64,000 nt of DNA from Ahaetulla prasina (GCF_028640845.1 NC_080539.1:157789236-157853235); one strand, 5' to 3'. Counted from the stretch's first letter, positions 44,086-55,799 are shown. Program-made: numbers and translations. The notes: a model not told the origin generated them from the sequence alone.

Positions 44086-44799
44086 AAAGAGCAGAAGGTA
44101 TTGTTTACTCTGTATACATCAGAACAACAATTATGAATGATTTTTTTTTCTTTTTGCTATATTGGGGCAGTGAAGAGGAGACATTCTGAATAAAAATAAC
44201 ATTTTACAATGCATCAACTGAAATTAGGAAGAAACATAAAAACCGAGGAAGAAGATTGGCAGTGCCAGCTTTGGTATTTTCTATTCATCCTTTATAATAG
44301 CCTATAAAGGATGACCCATTTGGAAGTAGACACAGTGACACAGAGCAATCAGCTTCAAAGAACTATCTCAGGCCCCGAAATGCCTCCATAAAACTAGCAT
44401 TTGAAAAGTTTCTTTGTTTTATCCTCACATAACATTTCTTTCCTCAAACAAATCCCAAACAGAATTCACTGTATCTTTGGGAGTCAATATAGAGTAATTT
44501 CCAGGAGTCTCTTTCCATGCAGTACTGTTACATGTAATTAAAGAGTGAAGCTAGGTTGCCAAAGTTATTTATTAAATAGGTCTATCATTGGCTGCTACAA
44601 CATTACAAAAAAAATAATAATCATTTTTTTAAAAAAAAATAACCTAAATCAGAATACAATTAAAATGGAGGCCTTAATTCAACAGTGGACCAACATCGTC
44701 TCCCATTTCTACTCTTTTAATTATGAAATTTTTATCCTATTTTACATATAATTCAAGCAGCGAACATATCTAATATTCCTTCTTCCTCCTATTTCCCCT
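44086..44799. other. Unassigned DNA
   Basis: Includes one half of a dispersed ~46-bp repeat at 44300-44345 (second half at 45710-45755). Confidence 0.4.
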
Positions 44800-44935
44800 C
44801 AAACAATCACCCTGTGAGTTGGGTTAGGTTGAGAACGAGCAACTGGCCCAAAGTCATCCGGGCGGCTTTCATGACTGGGACTAGGAGTTCTCTGGTACTG
44901 GTCTCTGGGCCAGTCCCTTCTTCAATATGTCAAAT
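44800..44935 (-). mobile_element. tRNA-derived SINE (MIR/CORE-like), fragment
   Basis: CACCCTGTGAGTTGGGTTAG and CAACTGGCCCAAAGTCATCC in this order match, in reverse, the body of the SINE read forward at 57035-57262. Confidence 0.6.
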
Positions 44936-45221
44936 TAGTTCTCTATTTAATATTTAATATTCTATGCAGCAAGTGCTTACAGAAATGGCTTCGCTATAGT
45001 CAGATAAAAGGAAGATACGTTTTCTTCAATTGAACTGAGATTGTTCAGCTTTTTTCCATATGTTTCTCATAGACTACAAATATAATGGGCAACAAAAAAT
45101 AAAGCAGTAAATCCTCAAACTGAGAATAACCACAAGAGTCTTTATTCAACATGGATTTGCTGAAATCTATCCTCAATCACTGCTATGGCATAGTTTTTAA
45201 TCCTAAGTGAGATTTATAAAA
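44936..45221. other. Unassigned DNA
   Basis: Nothing recognised. Confidence 0.4.
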
Positions 45222-45223
45222 TT

Positions 45224-45255
<32 letters not shown>

Positions 45256-45330
45256 ATTTTTATACCGCCCTTCTCCCGAAGGACTCAGGGCGGTTCACAG
45301 CCTGATAAAAAATACAAAATGGGTGTATGG
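45222..45330 (-). mobile_element. L2-clade LINE 3' end
   Basis: (TTTA)n tail then ATACCGCCCTTCTCCC and GGACTCAGGGCGGTTC, the L2 terminal hairpin; truncated soon after. Confidence 0.8.
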
Positions 45331-45856
45331 ATTAATATTTGGACCTTTCCTGGCCCAATTTTAGCTTGCCATACCATGACCTGAACCATAATATGTTATC
45401 ATAAGGTTCTTATTTCTCCTAATGTCAACATGGCTAAGGAATTCTAGGAATTGAAATCCACACAATATAAAGTTGCCACATTGAAAAATGCTGGTCATAA
45501 ATTAACCTAGGCCTTGAAAAGAAAATGGCCTAAACATTTTGTCATTTTTCAACTTGATTATGGCAGGCCTCTCTGGTAAGGGCTGCTTTTATATATAGTT
45601 TTATTGTACATCATTGAGAGTCACATTTTGTGAGATGAAAAACCATATAAATATGATAGATAAATAAATAAATTAGCCTGGAGGCTTTAATTGGTACAGA
45701 ATTGAGCAGGCCCATAAAGGATGTCCCATTTGGAAGTGGATGCAGTGACACAAGGCAAAAATTCCAAGATTCATATTACTCTTATGAATTGCAGTGACTG
45801 CCAATTCATTTCTGGACAAACTATATAATTTGAATAATTACCTTTGAGCAACTATT
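45331..45856. other. Unassigned DNA
   Basis: Contains the second half of the dispersed repeat (45710-45755). Confidence 0.4.
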
Positions 45857-46900
45857 CAGGTAGACTTTGACTTATGACCACAACTGGAGCCAGAATCTCA
45901 GTGGTTGAGTGAAAGGGTCGTTGAACAAGATGCCCACGAGACTGCCTCACTCAATAACTGCAATCTATCTCCCAGTTGTGGTCGTTAAGTGGACAGACCA
46001 AAAGTGATTCCAGCCAAAGGAAGGCAGGCAGCGCCCCTCCATGCATGGATGGGAAATTAGCCCTGGACTAGGAAGATGAGACAGGGATTATGAAGATTCC
46101 TGCTTCATCTCTCCATTCTAGCACAGGAGTTTCTTCATGTGCAGAAGCAAACTCCTGTGCTGGACTAGAGAGACAAACGTTTGAATAACAGCTGTCCTGT
46201 TTAGTTTGAAGCTACTACAGTGTTTGAAAAGTCATTTAATCAAATTTACTCAAATTTGCAATTGTCACAGCATCCCTGAGGTCATATGATTGTCATTTGA
46301 GCATTTTACAACCAACTAGCATTTATGACTATCCCATGGTTACATCCCTAGTGCTGCCGGGTAATGAGGTGAGCTCCCATGACTTGTCCCAGCTTCTGCC
46401 AACCTAGCAGTTTCGAAAAATGTAAGTAGAAAAAATAGGGACCACCTTTGGTGGGAAGATAACAGCGTTCCGTGCGCCTTTGGCGTTGAGTCATGCCGGC
46501 CACATGACCACAGAGACATCTTCGGACAGCGCTGGCTCTTCGGCTTTGAAACGGAGATGAGCACTACCCCCTAGAGTTGGCAACGACTGGCACGTATGTG
46601 CGAGGGGAACCTTTACCTTTACTATGGTTACATGATTGCCATTGGTGAGCTTTTCTGCCGGCTCCAGACCAGCAAAGTCAATGGAGGAGCTGCCAGTAAA
46701 ATCACACGTCAGTCATGTGATGTCTCATTTAATAATTTTTGGTGATTTGATCAACATCAGCAGTGGAATTGACATCATATGTCTGGCACAGTCATGGAAT
46801 ACTTTGCTTAAATATTTGCTTTAATCTTTGCTTCAGAGCCATATTGCTTAGCAATGGAGTTGTCAGTCCCAATTGTGATAGTTCAGTGAGGATTACCTGT
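45857..46900 (+). mobile_element. ACAGGT-ended element, split by a Sauria SINE
   Basis: Left end CAGGTAGACTTTGACTTATG, right end GAGGATTACCTGT. It is long and diverged, with family blocks GTGGTCGTTAAGTGG and ATTGCTTAGCAATGG, and holds a SINE at 46346-46623. Confidence 0.6.
46346..46623 (+). mobile_element. Sauria-type SINE, 5'-truncated
   Basis: Perfect 10-bp TSD ATGGTTACAT at 46336-46345 and 46624-46633. Starts inside the element at CCCTAGTGCTGCCGG, so the tRNA head is missing; ends AGGGGAACCTTTACCTTT. Body and BovB-like tail are well preserved. Confidence 0.92.
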
Positions 46901-46935
46901 AAGTGACTGGATAGTTAATGACAAAATATGTGATT

Positions 46936-47767
46936 CAGAGGTGGTATTCAGCCTAAGGTGGCCTACAAAAACAGCTTAAGAATAAAGGTACCCATATAGG
47001 CCCCAAGCCCTGGGAAAAACGTTGGTCAAGCATGACTTCCCCGGCCTGAGGAAATGCCTTGTCAGCTATATTAAGGAAACTGCTTTCTCAGCTTGATGTA
47101 TGACCATATCGAGGCCATATCGAGCTTAGATAACCATATTTTACTGACAAGCAATAACTGCATCCTGATATCACTACAAACATATGGTGTTGCCTCCCCC
47201 ATGTCTGGTATCAGTTCCCCAATATTTAGTTCTTGGAATTATAGCCATATATGGAATGTAACATGCTAAGAAATGTATACGCAGCTTATACGTGACAGAA
47301 CAGTATATAAAGCCCTGTTGGAAATCCCCTGGCTTTGTTCAGACCCTCAGCTTTGTTCTGTTTCCTGAACCTGCGCATTAATAAAGAACCTTTCCTTCCC
47401 AGAAGAGCTTGCTTGTGTCTCATCTTTCCACAACAAGCCGGTTCTGACTGGTTCTGGAGAACTGGTAGTGGAAATTTTGAGCAGTTCGGAAAAACGGCAA
47501 ATACAACCTCTGACTGGCCCCGCCCCCATCTATTCTCTGTCTCCCGAGTCCAGCTGATGGAGACCCAGCTGGTTGGTTGGATCTATTTTTGTTGCCCTGC
47601 ACATGGAGCTGGAAAGCAGGTCAGTGGGGTAGGGATGGAATGGAGATTTTACAGTATCCTTCCCTTGAGTGGGGTGGAAATGGAGATTTTACAGTATCCT
47701 TCCCCTGCCATGCCTACCAAGCCACTCCCACAAAACCAGTAGTAAAAAAATTTGAATCCCACCACTG
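46936..47767 (-). mobile_element. Non-autonomous hAT (family A), split by a solo LTR
   Basis: Perfect 8-bp TSD ATGTGATT at 46928-46935 and 47768-47775. Starts CAGAGGTGGTATTCAGC, ends ATCCCACCACTG. Two minisatellite units remain; an LTR sits 14 bp from the left end. Confidence 0.9.
46954..47435 (+). mobile_element. Solo LTR, retrovirus-type
   Basis: A 482-bp block ending CCACAACA with a 4-bp TSD AGCC at 46950-46953 and 47436-47439. It starts TAAGG, probably a mutated TG. It has a TATA-like AGTATATAAAGCCC at 47303 and the polyadenylation signal ATTAATAAAGAACC at 47377. TATA and AATAAA about 75 bp apart, with 4-bp TSDs, fit gammaretrovirus-like LTRs. No internal viral genes adjoin. Confidence 0.75.
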
Positions 47768-47775
47768 ATGTGATT

Positions 47776-48965
47776 CTTCTTCATTTATTGTGAAGAGAAC
47801 CAATAACTGCTTCCAAGTCTACCTCTAACCTCTCAGTCTTCTACTATCTCTCTCTCTCTCTTTTTCAAAAAGATCAGCATTTGAGGAACATATGGTAGAT
47901 ATTTATACAACTTATATCCAAGAGCTTGATCCTTTATATACAATCTGCAGCAAAGTCTAATTTCCCAGCTTGGTTAATAAGCCGGCTCATCGCTCACTTG
48001 ATATAAAAAATAGTTACACTAAGTAGGAGTCAAATCCTTGCAAAGGACAGGCTGGCCTTTGCTCTATAACCACATTGTACCTCAAAGTCAAAGAAAAGGT
48101 TGTTAGTCTGAGGATTAGATAATCAGAAATGCTAAGCAATCTAATCCCGTTTCTGTTGCTTTGGAATACAATAAATAGGGCTCTATATCAGAAAAAGGGG
48201 GAAATCTGTCAGCTAAAGGAGCTTCAGAGTGCAGATTTTAAATCCACAATATTGCATTATAGCTTTATCTTTATAGCTTTATAAAGGGAGCAAAACCATT
48301 TGCAATAAATTCTCAATTAGAGCTGTGGTTCTGGGATTTCCAACCACCCCACCACCACCACCATCACAGCGAATGCAATGAATACCCAAGGATAAATTTG
48401 GCAGGCATCCAAATGTATGCTGGGAAATGTGGCATGATTCCCCACCATCACTATCCCAACAATGAAAAAAAGCAATAAAGCAATCCTACAGAGTCGGTGA
48501 ACCCTAGTGATATTTTAGACAATTATGTAGCAGAACTGTGGGTGTCCTTTGTCCTTGAAAATTGCACACACCCCCGCACAAGGCAATTCATTCACTCTTA
48601 ACCTTTCCAACACTTAACAGGACCAAGCATTAGAAGCACCCAAGGAGGTTGCTGCAAAGCAGAGCCAAAGGAAATGCTCTCTTTCTTTTTCCCCCTGCAG
48701 ATTTGCGATGTAAATCCTATAAAATGTTACAAGATTCATTCGGTGCAAAGGACTTCGAAGCGTTACTGTTGGTATTCTGCTTTGTTTCAGCATTCTAGGA
48801 GAAGTTATTTTGACAGCTTTATTAACTTTCCCAAGGAGCACCTTAAAACAGCTCATGAAACATGGTCTCGTATTTTTTCAGGAGCTTTGCAAAAAAAAAC
48901 AACCAAGAGGCAATGTTCTGGCAAATTTAGCCTTTGTGAATGTCTGCCTCTGCTGATTATATTAT
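47776..48965. other. Unassigned DNA
   Basis: A pyrimidine run ending CCCCCTGCAG at 48702 looks like a splice acceptor, but the open frame beyond it has no recognisable product. Confidence 0.35.
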
Positions 48966-49107
48966 GTTCCCAGTAGGGCTGAAATGCTCCCGGTTCAGAC
49001 CGGATCGCTCGATCCGGTAGCAATGGCGGCCAGTGGTTCAGAGAACCGGTAGCAAAAATCCCTGCCCACCCCCATTGCCCAACTGAGCCGTACGATCATC
49101 AGAGGGT

Positions 49108-49498
49108 GTTTTTTTTTCTTTTAAAAGCATTTTTTCTTCGGCCAAAAAAAATGCTTTTAAAAGTAAAAAAAAAAGCCTCTGATGATCGCACAGCACAGCT
49201 GGGATTGTCAGAACCCTTTAAAGGCATTTTTTTTACAACCTCTTTGGCCAAAGAGGCTGTAAAAAAGTGCTTTTAAAGGGTTCTGGCAATCAGGCAACTC
49301 AGCTGGGATTGTCAAAATCCTTTAAAAGCATTTTTTCTACAACCTCTTCGGCTGAAGAGGCTGTAAAAATGCTTTTAAAAGGCTCCTCTGGCGATTCCAG
49401 CTGAGTTGCCTGATCATCAGAGGCTTTTAAAAGCATTTTTTTACAACCTCTTCAGGCAAAGGGGTTGTAAAAAATGCTTTTAAAAGTTAAAAAAAAAG
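49108..49498 (+). repeat. Array of four long hairpins
   Basis: Pairs of inverted segments: TTTTAAAAGCATTTTTT with AAAAATGCTTTTAAAA (49118-49163); TTTAAAGGCATTTTTTTTAC...CTCTTTGGCC with its complement (49210-49280); TTTAAAAGCATTTTTTCTAC with its complement (49320-49380); CTTTTAAAAGCATTTTTTTA with its complement (49425-49488). They are linked by GGGATTGTCA/TGATCATCAGAGG spacers that are themselves partly inverted. Confidence 0.85.
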
Positions 49499-50136
49499 GA
49501 CTTCCGGTTTGGCACCGTAGGTGATGGCGGTGATCTTTATGATCACCAACCTCTGGATTATGTGGAATCGCTAGGACAGCTTAAATCTGCTGTCCAGCGG
49601 TTCGGAAAACCCCCTCTTCGGGAGAAGGAGAAGGTGGTGAGCTGAGGGCAGAGGTTGAATTTCCCTAAAGCCCCTGAGAAAAAAGGGGTTTGAAGGGTTA
49701 AGTTCCCTCCAGTAACCCGAAGTGCTCCAGATCCGAGGATTCTTCTGCTTCGGCGGAACCAATCACCACGACCAAACGCCGAGACTTATTTTGGACAATA
49801 AAGGATTATACTGGACAGAACGAAAGTGGGAGAACTTTATGCAAGTAGCCAAGCCGATTCCCCGATACTTTGTAACAAGCTTGAAAACAGCAAGAAAATG
49901 GAGGCGAATTGTTAACAAGTTAACGAGTGGAAAGCGAAAGTGATACTTTCAGCGTTTGTCTGCAGTTGGTAATTTGCATGTTACTTGCTGCTTTAACTCT
50001 TTAACTCTTTGCTGCCTGCTGATAGAATCTAGGGAGATTTTTAAATATTGCTTTAAAAGACTGTGTTTTTTAGAAGTTAAGAAGATTTAAAGTGAATATT
50101 AAGTTGGAAATAAATAAATAAATAATTTTATAGAAG

Positions 50137-51304
50137 ATGGCAGCCAAACAATTAAAGTCTACTGTAACAAAGAGCTCTGGAACTTTATCAGCTGGTGCCT
50201 CTCCAGCTCATACAGCAGAGACTAGAACATTGAATTTAGAGGCGTTACAAGAGAACTTAAAAGGCTTTATAGAAGAAAAATTTAAAGTAATAACTGATGA
50301 GATGTCTGAAATGAAAGAGCAGATATCAGAAATTCAAGTGGGAAATAAAGAAGTTAAAGAAGGATTTGTAATGGCAGTACAAAGTTTGGCAACGAATGTG
50401 ATTTTATTAGAAGAGGAGGTTGCAGAAATTAAGCAACATAATTCAAAATTAGAAAATAAAATGGATGAATTTCAAAGTAAAATGGAAAAAACAGAGGATG
50501 AAATAGTTTTGATACAATATAGAAATATGGAATTTGCTCTTAGAATCCGAGGTTTGAAAGAAAATAAGGAAGAGAATTTAAGGAAATTTTTCTGAAGTAT
50601 TTGCTGAGATATTAGCAGCTCGTCCAGCAGATGTGGCTTATCAAATTGATAAAATATATCGTGTGAATTCTTGGATAGCAAGGCAAAAAAAGTTGCCAAG
50701 GGATGTTGTTATTTATTTTACAAACAGAACAGTGAGAAATCAGATTTTGCAAGCTTCATATAAGGGGGAGAAGATTCAGATTGCTGGTCAAGATATTTTG
50801 ATATTAAAGGAAATTCCACCAAAAATGTTGAGGGCTAGGAAGGAATTTGCCTTCCTGGTGAATGAACTTAAAAAACGTCAGATTGAATATAGATGGGATA
50901 TTCCAACTGGTATAATAGTATACTATGCAGGGAAAGTATATCGTCTCAATACAGTTGGAAAAGCAAGAGAATTTTATGTTGAGGTATTAAAAGTTGGAAG
51001 TCTTCCCCCATTGGAAGCTAGAAGAAGGGAGGTTGAAGTGAAGGAAAGAGAAGTGAAGCAGGTACAAGAACAGATTGTGATGGAAGAAGATTTATTACAA
51101 GTATTGGAAATACCTACGATGGGTTTAGATTCAAAAGAACAAAGGCTGACAAGAGCTGCTGCTAAACGCAAGGAACAAGAGATGAAGGCACAACAACAAC
51201 TGGCAACTACTACAACGGAAACAGTGGGAGGAGCAAGGCCTAAAGTAAAATGTGATCTGCGGCTGGTGTTCCAAAAGTTTCCTTTGGCCGATAATGGCAA
51301 TTAA
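50137..51304 (+). pseudogene. L1 ORF1 (RNA-binding coiled-coil protein), one frameshift
   Basis: The first frame (50137-50595) starts MAAKQLKSTVTKSS and holds a long E/K-rich coiled coil (about residues 30-130) ending in IRGLKENKEENLRKFF, the start of the RRM domain. A +1 shift near 50590, in a run of T, passes into the frame 50594-51304, which carries AYQIDKIYRVNSW, PRDVVIYFTNRTVRNQILQ and PPKMLRARKEF, matching the RRM and C-terminal domains of L1 ORF1 proteins. These proteins trimerise, bind L1 RNA and act as chaperones in the retrotransposition particle. Apart from the single shift the protein is whole, about 380 residues. It ends overlapping the ORF2 start by about 11 bp. Confidence 0.9.
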
Positions 51305-54300
51305 ACTATTATCTTGGAATGTTAATGGCCTGAATTCACCGCAGAAGAGAAGGAAAGTATTTCATTATTTGAAACAATTTAAAAATGACATTACCTGTTT
51401 ACAAGAAACACATATTAGATCTTTAGACCAGAAATATTTGATAAACTCAAAACTGGGGGTACATTTTGTTGCCTCCTCTTTGGAAAAAAAATGGTTTAGT
51501 TATATATATAAAAAAGGATATATCAGCAAAATTAATTGAGGTGGATAAGCAAGGAAGATACATTGCTATTGAACTTTTGTTGGAGGGAAAGAAGGTATTA
51601 TTAATAGGAGTTTATGCTCCGAATCAACAACAAGAAAATTTTTTCAAGTTTTTACATAAAAGAATAGTGTTTTGGGATTATAAATCATATATATTAATGG
51701 GTGATTGGAATGGTGTGTTGGATACTCAAAAAGATAAAAAAAGTTTAAGGAAGATGTCAAGTAGGGCGAAATTACCAAAGGTTTTTTTTGAAATAATGGA
51801 GGACTTGGAATTAAGAGATATTTGGAGAGAACATAATACAGAAGAGAGGGATTTTACCTTCTTTTCTGACAGGCATCAATCATTTTCGAGGATTGATTTT
51901 ATTTTGATTTCTAATGATTTGTATTCTAGAGTGAAGAAGACTAAGATTTGTTCAAGAACTCTATCTGATCATAGTCCGTTTGGATTGAAATTGATCGGGA
52001 AAAGGAGGCTAGGAGATCATGGAGGTTGAATGAGAATTTGTTTAAATATGAACAAAATGTAAATGAATGTAAAAAGCAAATGAAGAATTTTTATTATGAA
52101 TATGAAAAAGAAACATCTATAGAGATGATTTGGGACGCTAGCAAGGCCTATATGAGAGGAAATCTTATACAAATGAATATTAAATACAAAATAAATTGCA
52201 GAAAAGAAAAAGGAATTGGAAGAGGAAATTAAAAGAAAGAACAGTTATTGATAAATAGCCCAGGAAATAGTAAAATAAAAGAATCAATAAATATATTAAG
52301 AGGTCAGTTTAACATGTTGATGGCAGATCAAGTAGCAATTAATTTACAATATGTAAAACATGATCGTTTAATAATGCCAATAAGCCAGGAAGATGGCTTG
52401 CCTATTTAATAAGGAAAAACAGAAATCACGAATGATTGATAAATAGAATATAGGGTAAGGAAGTTTATCAAAAGAATTTGATTAAAAAAGCATTTCTAGA
52501 GTATTATAGTAAGTTGTATACTAGGGATATGATTGATGATATAGAGATAGAAAGATATTTACAACAACAAAATATTTGTGAGCTTACAGAAAATCAAAGA
52601 GAAGAACTGAATCAATTAATTACTTCAGAGGAAATTTTGTTAGCAATTAAGCAACTTAAAATTGGTAAAGCACCAGGTACAGATGGTTTAACAGCTGTTT
52701 ATTATAAAAATTTACAAAATGAGATGGTTGAACCACTTAAAGAGTTATTTAATAAAATTCAAATGGGAGGAGATGTTCCCCCTTCATGGAGGACAGCCTT
52801 TATTTCGCTAATACCGAAGGAAGATCGAGATGGTATTAAAGCAGAGAATTATAGGCCTATATCACTTTTAAATACTGATTATAAGATATTTGCCAAGATA
52901 CTTGCTAATAGATTAATGCCAGTGATGAATCAAATAATTCATAATGATCAATCAGGATTTATTAAGGGTAGGCAGATGAGATATAATGTGAGGCAAATTG
53001 TAAATTTACTTGAATATTTGGAAAGAAACAACCAAATCTCAGCGGCTTTTTTTTTTTTGGATGCTGAAAAAGCTTTTGATAGATTGGACTGGCAGTTTTT
53101 GATTAAAGTAATAGAAAAAATGCAATTTGGGGATTATTTTATCCACGCAATTAAGGCAATATATCAGAAGCAAACAGCACAAATAATAGTAAATGGTGGG
53201 TTAACAGAAACTTTTAAAATTGGGAAAGGGACGAGACAGGGATGTCCCCTGTCTCCATTGCTTTTTATTTTAACTTTAGAAATTCTTTTGAATAAAATAC
53301 GTAGCTCCGATCAAATAAAGGGAATTAGAGTTAAACATCAAGATTACAGATTAAGAGCTTTCGCAGATGACCTGGTTGTTACTGTATCTCAACCAACATA
53401 CTCAGCTACTGGTTTAAAAGATATAATTGGTCAGTATGGTAAAGTATCTGGATTTAAGGTGAATCAGCAAAAGACAAAGATGATAACTAAAAATATGAAT
53501 ATACAACAAAAAGAAGAGTTAGAAAGAACTACAGGTTTTGAAATCGTTAAAAAGGTTAAATATTTAGGAATATATATTACAGCTTCAAACGCCAAATTAT
53601 ATAAAAATAATTATGAGGTATTGTGGCAGAAGGTATGGAAAGAAATGGAGAGTTGGAAGAAGTTACAACTATCCTTGTTGGGAAGAATAGCGGCTATAAA
53701 AATGAATGTTTTGCCCAGGTTTCTATTTTTATTTCAAATGATACCGGTGCTTAAGAATGATATCAAATTACAGGAATGGCAAAAGGGGGTTAATAACTTT
53801 GTATGGATGGGCAAAAAACCAAGAATAAAATTAAAAATAATGCAGGATACAAGGGAAAGGGGGGGTCTTAAAATGCCTAACTTGAAATTGTATTATGAAG
53901 CAGTTGTTTTATCATTAATTACTGATTGGATTAATTTAACTGAGGAAAGAGTTTTGAATATAGAAGGGTATGGTTTGTTATATGGGTGGCATGCCTATAT
54001 ATTATATGATAAGAAAGTAGATAAAATATTTAAAAATAATATAATTAGAAATGCATTATTGAGGGTTTGGAGGAAATATCAATATAAATTAGATGGAAAG
54101 ATTCCAATATGGGCAATCCGAGACACATGATAGAAAATATAAATATATATCAAAAGATGGAGGTAGTTACCTATAAAGAACTTCTTTGTATGGAAAAGGG
54201 GGAATTACAATTAAAATCCAGAGAAAAGATGGGGGAAGAAGGGAAAAATTATACATGGTTCCAATATGGACAATTACAAGCTAGATGGAAATTAGATCAA

Positions 54301-55029
54301 AAAATAGGTGTTAAGCAAACTGAGGATAATTTGTTAAAACAAATGAGAGATCAAGGCCAACAGCATATTAAGAGGTTGTATAATGTATTAGTAGAAATAG
54401 ACTCAGAGTCCGAACTAGTTAAGGATTGTATGATTAAGTGGGCACAAAATTTTCAGCAACCAATAATGTTGGAAACTTGGGAAAGAATTTGGGTGAGGAA
54501 TGTTAAATTTACACAAGCGCAAAATATGAGAGAAAATTTTATAAGATGTTTTATAGATGGCATTTAGACCCCAAAAGTTGTCATGTATGTATCCTAATGT
54601 ACAGGCTAAATGTTGGAGATGCGATTGTGAAGATGCCACTTATTACCATATATGGTGGACTTGTAAAAAAGTTAAAGCATTTTGGATTACAGTATGGTGG
54701 ATCATGCAGAATATTTTGAAAAGAAGATTAAGTTTACTCCGCAGTTCTTTCTACTAGGAATTATTATGGACTGTACAGCTATAGAGACTAAATTGATTTT
54801 GAACTTAATAACAGCCGCAAGACTTTTGATTGCTCAGTATTGGAAGAAAGAAGAATTACCTACAATTGAAGAATGGACACTCAAAGTATCAAATCTGGCA
54901 GAGATGGCAAAAATCTCCGCTTACTTGAAAGACTATACACTAGAAAAATATATTTTAGAATGGAAAATGTGGATTGATTATATTCAAAATAAGTATCAGA
55001 TAAAAAAATATCGAATAGCATATGAGTAA
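51294..55029 (+). pseudogene. L1 ORF2 (endonuclease-reverse transcriptase), frameshifted
   Basis: Start at 51294 (MAIKLLSWNVNGLNS). APE-type endonuclease: LQETHI (catalytic Glu), GDWNGVLDT, SRIDFILIS, SDHSPF up to about 52000, broken by a frameshift near 51490. After frame breaks at about 52020-52480, one long frame (52478-54130, 550 codons) carries the whole reverse transcriptase: KAPGTDGLTAVYYKN, YRPISLLNTDYKIFAKILAN, FLDAEKAFDRLDW, TRQGCPLSPLLF and FADD (residues 295-298 of that frame, 53360-53371). Two further frames hold the C-terminal region with CWRCDCEDATYYHIWWTC (54611-54664). The protein nicks target DNA and primes reverse transcription. RT-motif residues are intact but the full protein is not translatable. 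Confidence 0.92.
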
Positions 55030-55584
55030 ATTTAGGAAATATTTTGTATTAGATATATTTTGAAGGAGAGGAATTGAGAGTGTGACTAAGTGTGGTGTGA
55101 CTAGAGATTATAATTTAGGAATTATTTTAGATTATGATTGTTAGTTTTGATACCCTGCATTTTGTTCTGGGAAGTCGGGGTGGGGGATGGGGGTAAGGGG
55201 AGGGAATTGGGGGTTTGGCAGAGATGGAGTGATGGTTAATGTACAGGGTTAATTGAAGATGTATAAATATAATTAATGCAGGGTCGGGTCTGCCCAGTTA
55301 CCATTTTAGAACGGTGGGGAGGGAGAAAAGAGAGAGTAGGAGGTAGGAAAGAGGAGAAGAGGAAGGAAGAGGGGTAGAAGAGGGAGAAGGAAGGTGTAGG
55401 GTGGAGGGAGGAGAGGATGTAGATAAGAGAAGGAGAGGAAGGTTTGGAAAGTAGAAGAAGGTAGAAGAGGGAAGAGTGTTAAAAAGGGGGGTGGTGACTG
55501 GGCAAGCCCGACTAATTGTATATAACTGTACATTGGATGAACTATTTGATATGATTGTAAAAATAAAACTTTTAGGAAAAAAAA
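55030..55584 (+). other. L1 3' untranslated region, G-rich and polypurine
   Basis: GGGGTGGGGGATGGGGGTAA at 55177 is followed by a further G-run and then about 170 bp of almost pure purine (55310-55485). G-rich 3' regions are a known L1 trait. Antisense frames here are artefacts of the purine tract. Confidence 0.85.
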
Positions 55585-55799
55585 AAAAGTTAAAAAAAAA
55601 GTTAGCCATGCCCATCCAGTCACATTACCTCCCAAGCCATGCCCACAGAACTGGTAGTAACAAATTTTACATTTCACCCCTGATTCCCAGGGGTTATTAA
55701 GTTTTGGCAAGTCTGATGCTATCTGGGCTACTAAATGCCAGACAACCACTAGATGACAGCATTGGGTTCAAGAGTGTTCTGTATTGATTAAGTAACATC

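Larger units (their letters stand above)
49499..55584 (+). mobile_element. L1-clade LINE, full-size (6.1 kb), disabled
   Basis: Bounded by a perfect 17-bp TSD AAAAGTTAAAAAAAAAG at 49482-49498 and 55585-55601, with a preceding TTTT/AAAA junction typical of L1 endonuclease targets. Order: 5' untranslated region about 640 bp beginning GACTTCCGGTTTGG, ORF1 (50137-51304), ORF2 (51294-55029), G-rich 3' untranslated region, AATAAAACTTTT signal and poly(A). About seven frame breaks mean it cannot move on its own now, but it is far better preserved than the copy at 22810. Whether the 5' region still has promoter activity cannot be read here. Confidence 0.95.
48974..55682 (+). mobile_element. Hairpin-rich hAT (family C), split by an L1
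   Basis: Left end TAGGGCTGAAATGCTCC (first base mutated from C), right end ACATTTCACCCCTG; TSD GTTCCCAG (48966-48973) / ATTCCCAG (55683-55690), 7 of 8. The right ~80 bp (ending AAGCCATGCCCACAGAACTGG plus tail, 20-base pieces) matches family A ends, while the left part is an array of AT-rich hairpins. A full-size L1 lies at 49499-55584. A second copy is at 62898-63381. Confidence 0.85.

Noticed and set aside
43504..44140. Serine/leucine-rich frames of up to 198 codons
   Set aside because: They are translations of a CT simple repeat in three frames; no start context or domain.
48674..48976. 100-codon frame after CCCCCTGCAG
   Set aside because: Acceptor-like start but no recognisable protein, no donor at its end, and it runs into a hAT terminus.
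55298..55749. Antisense proline/serine-rich frames
   Set aside because: Antisense of the L1 polypurine 3' region.
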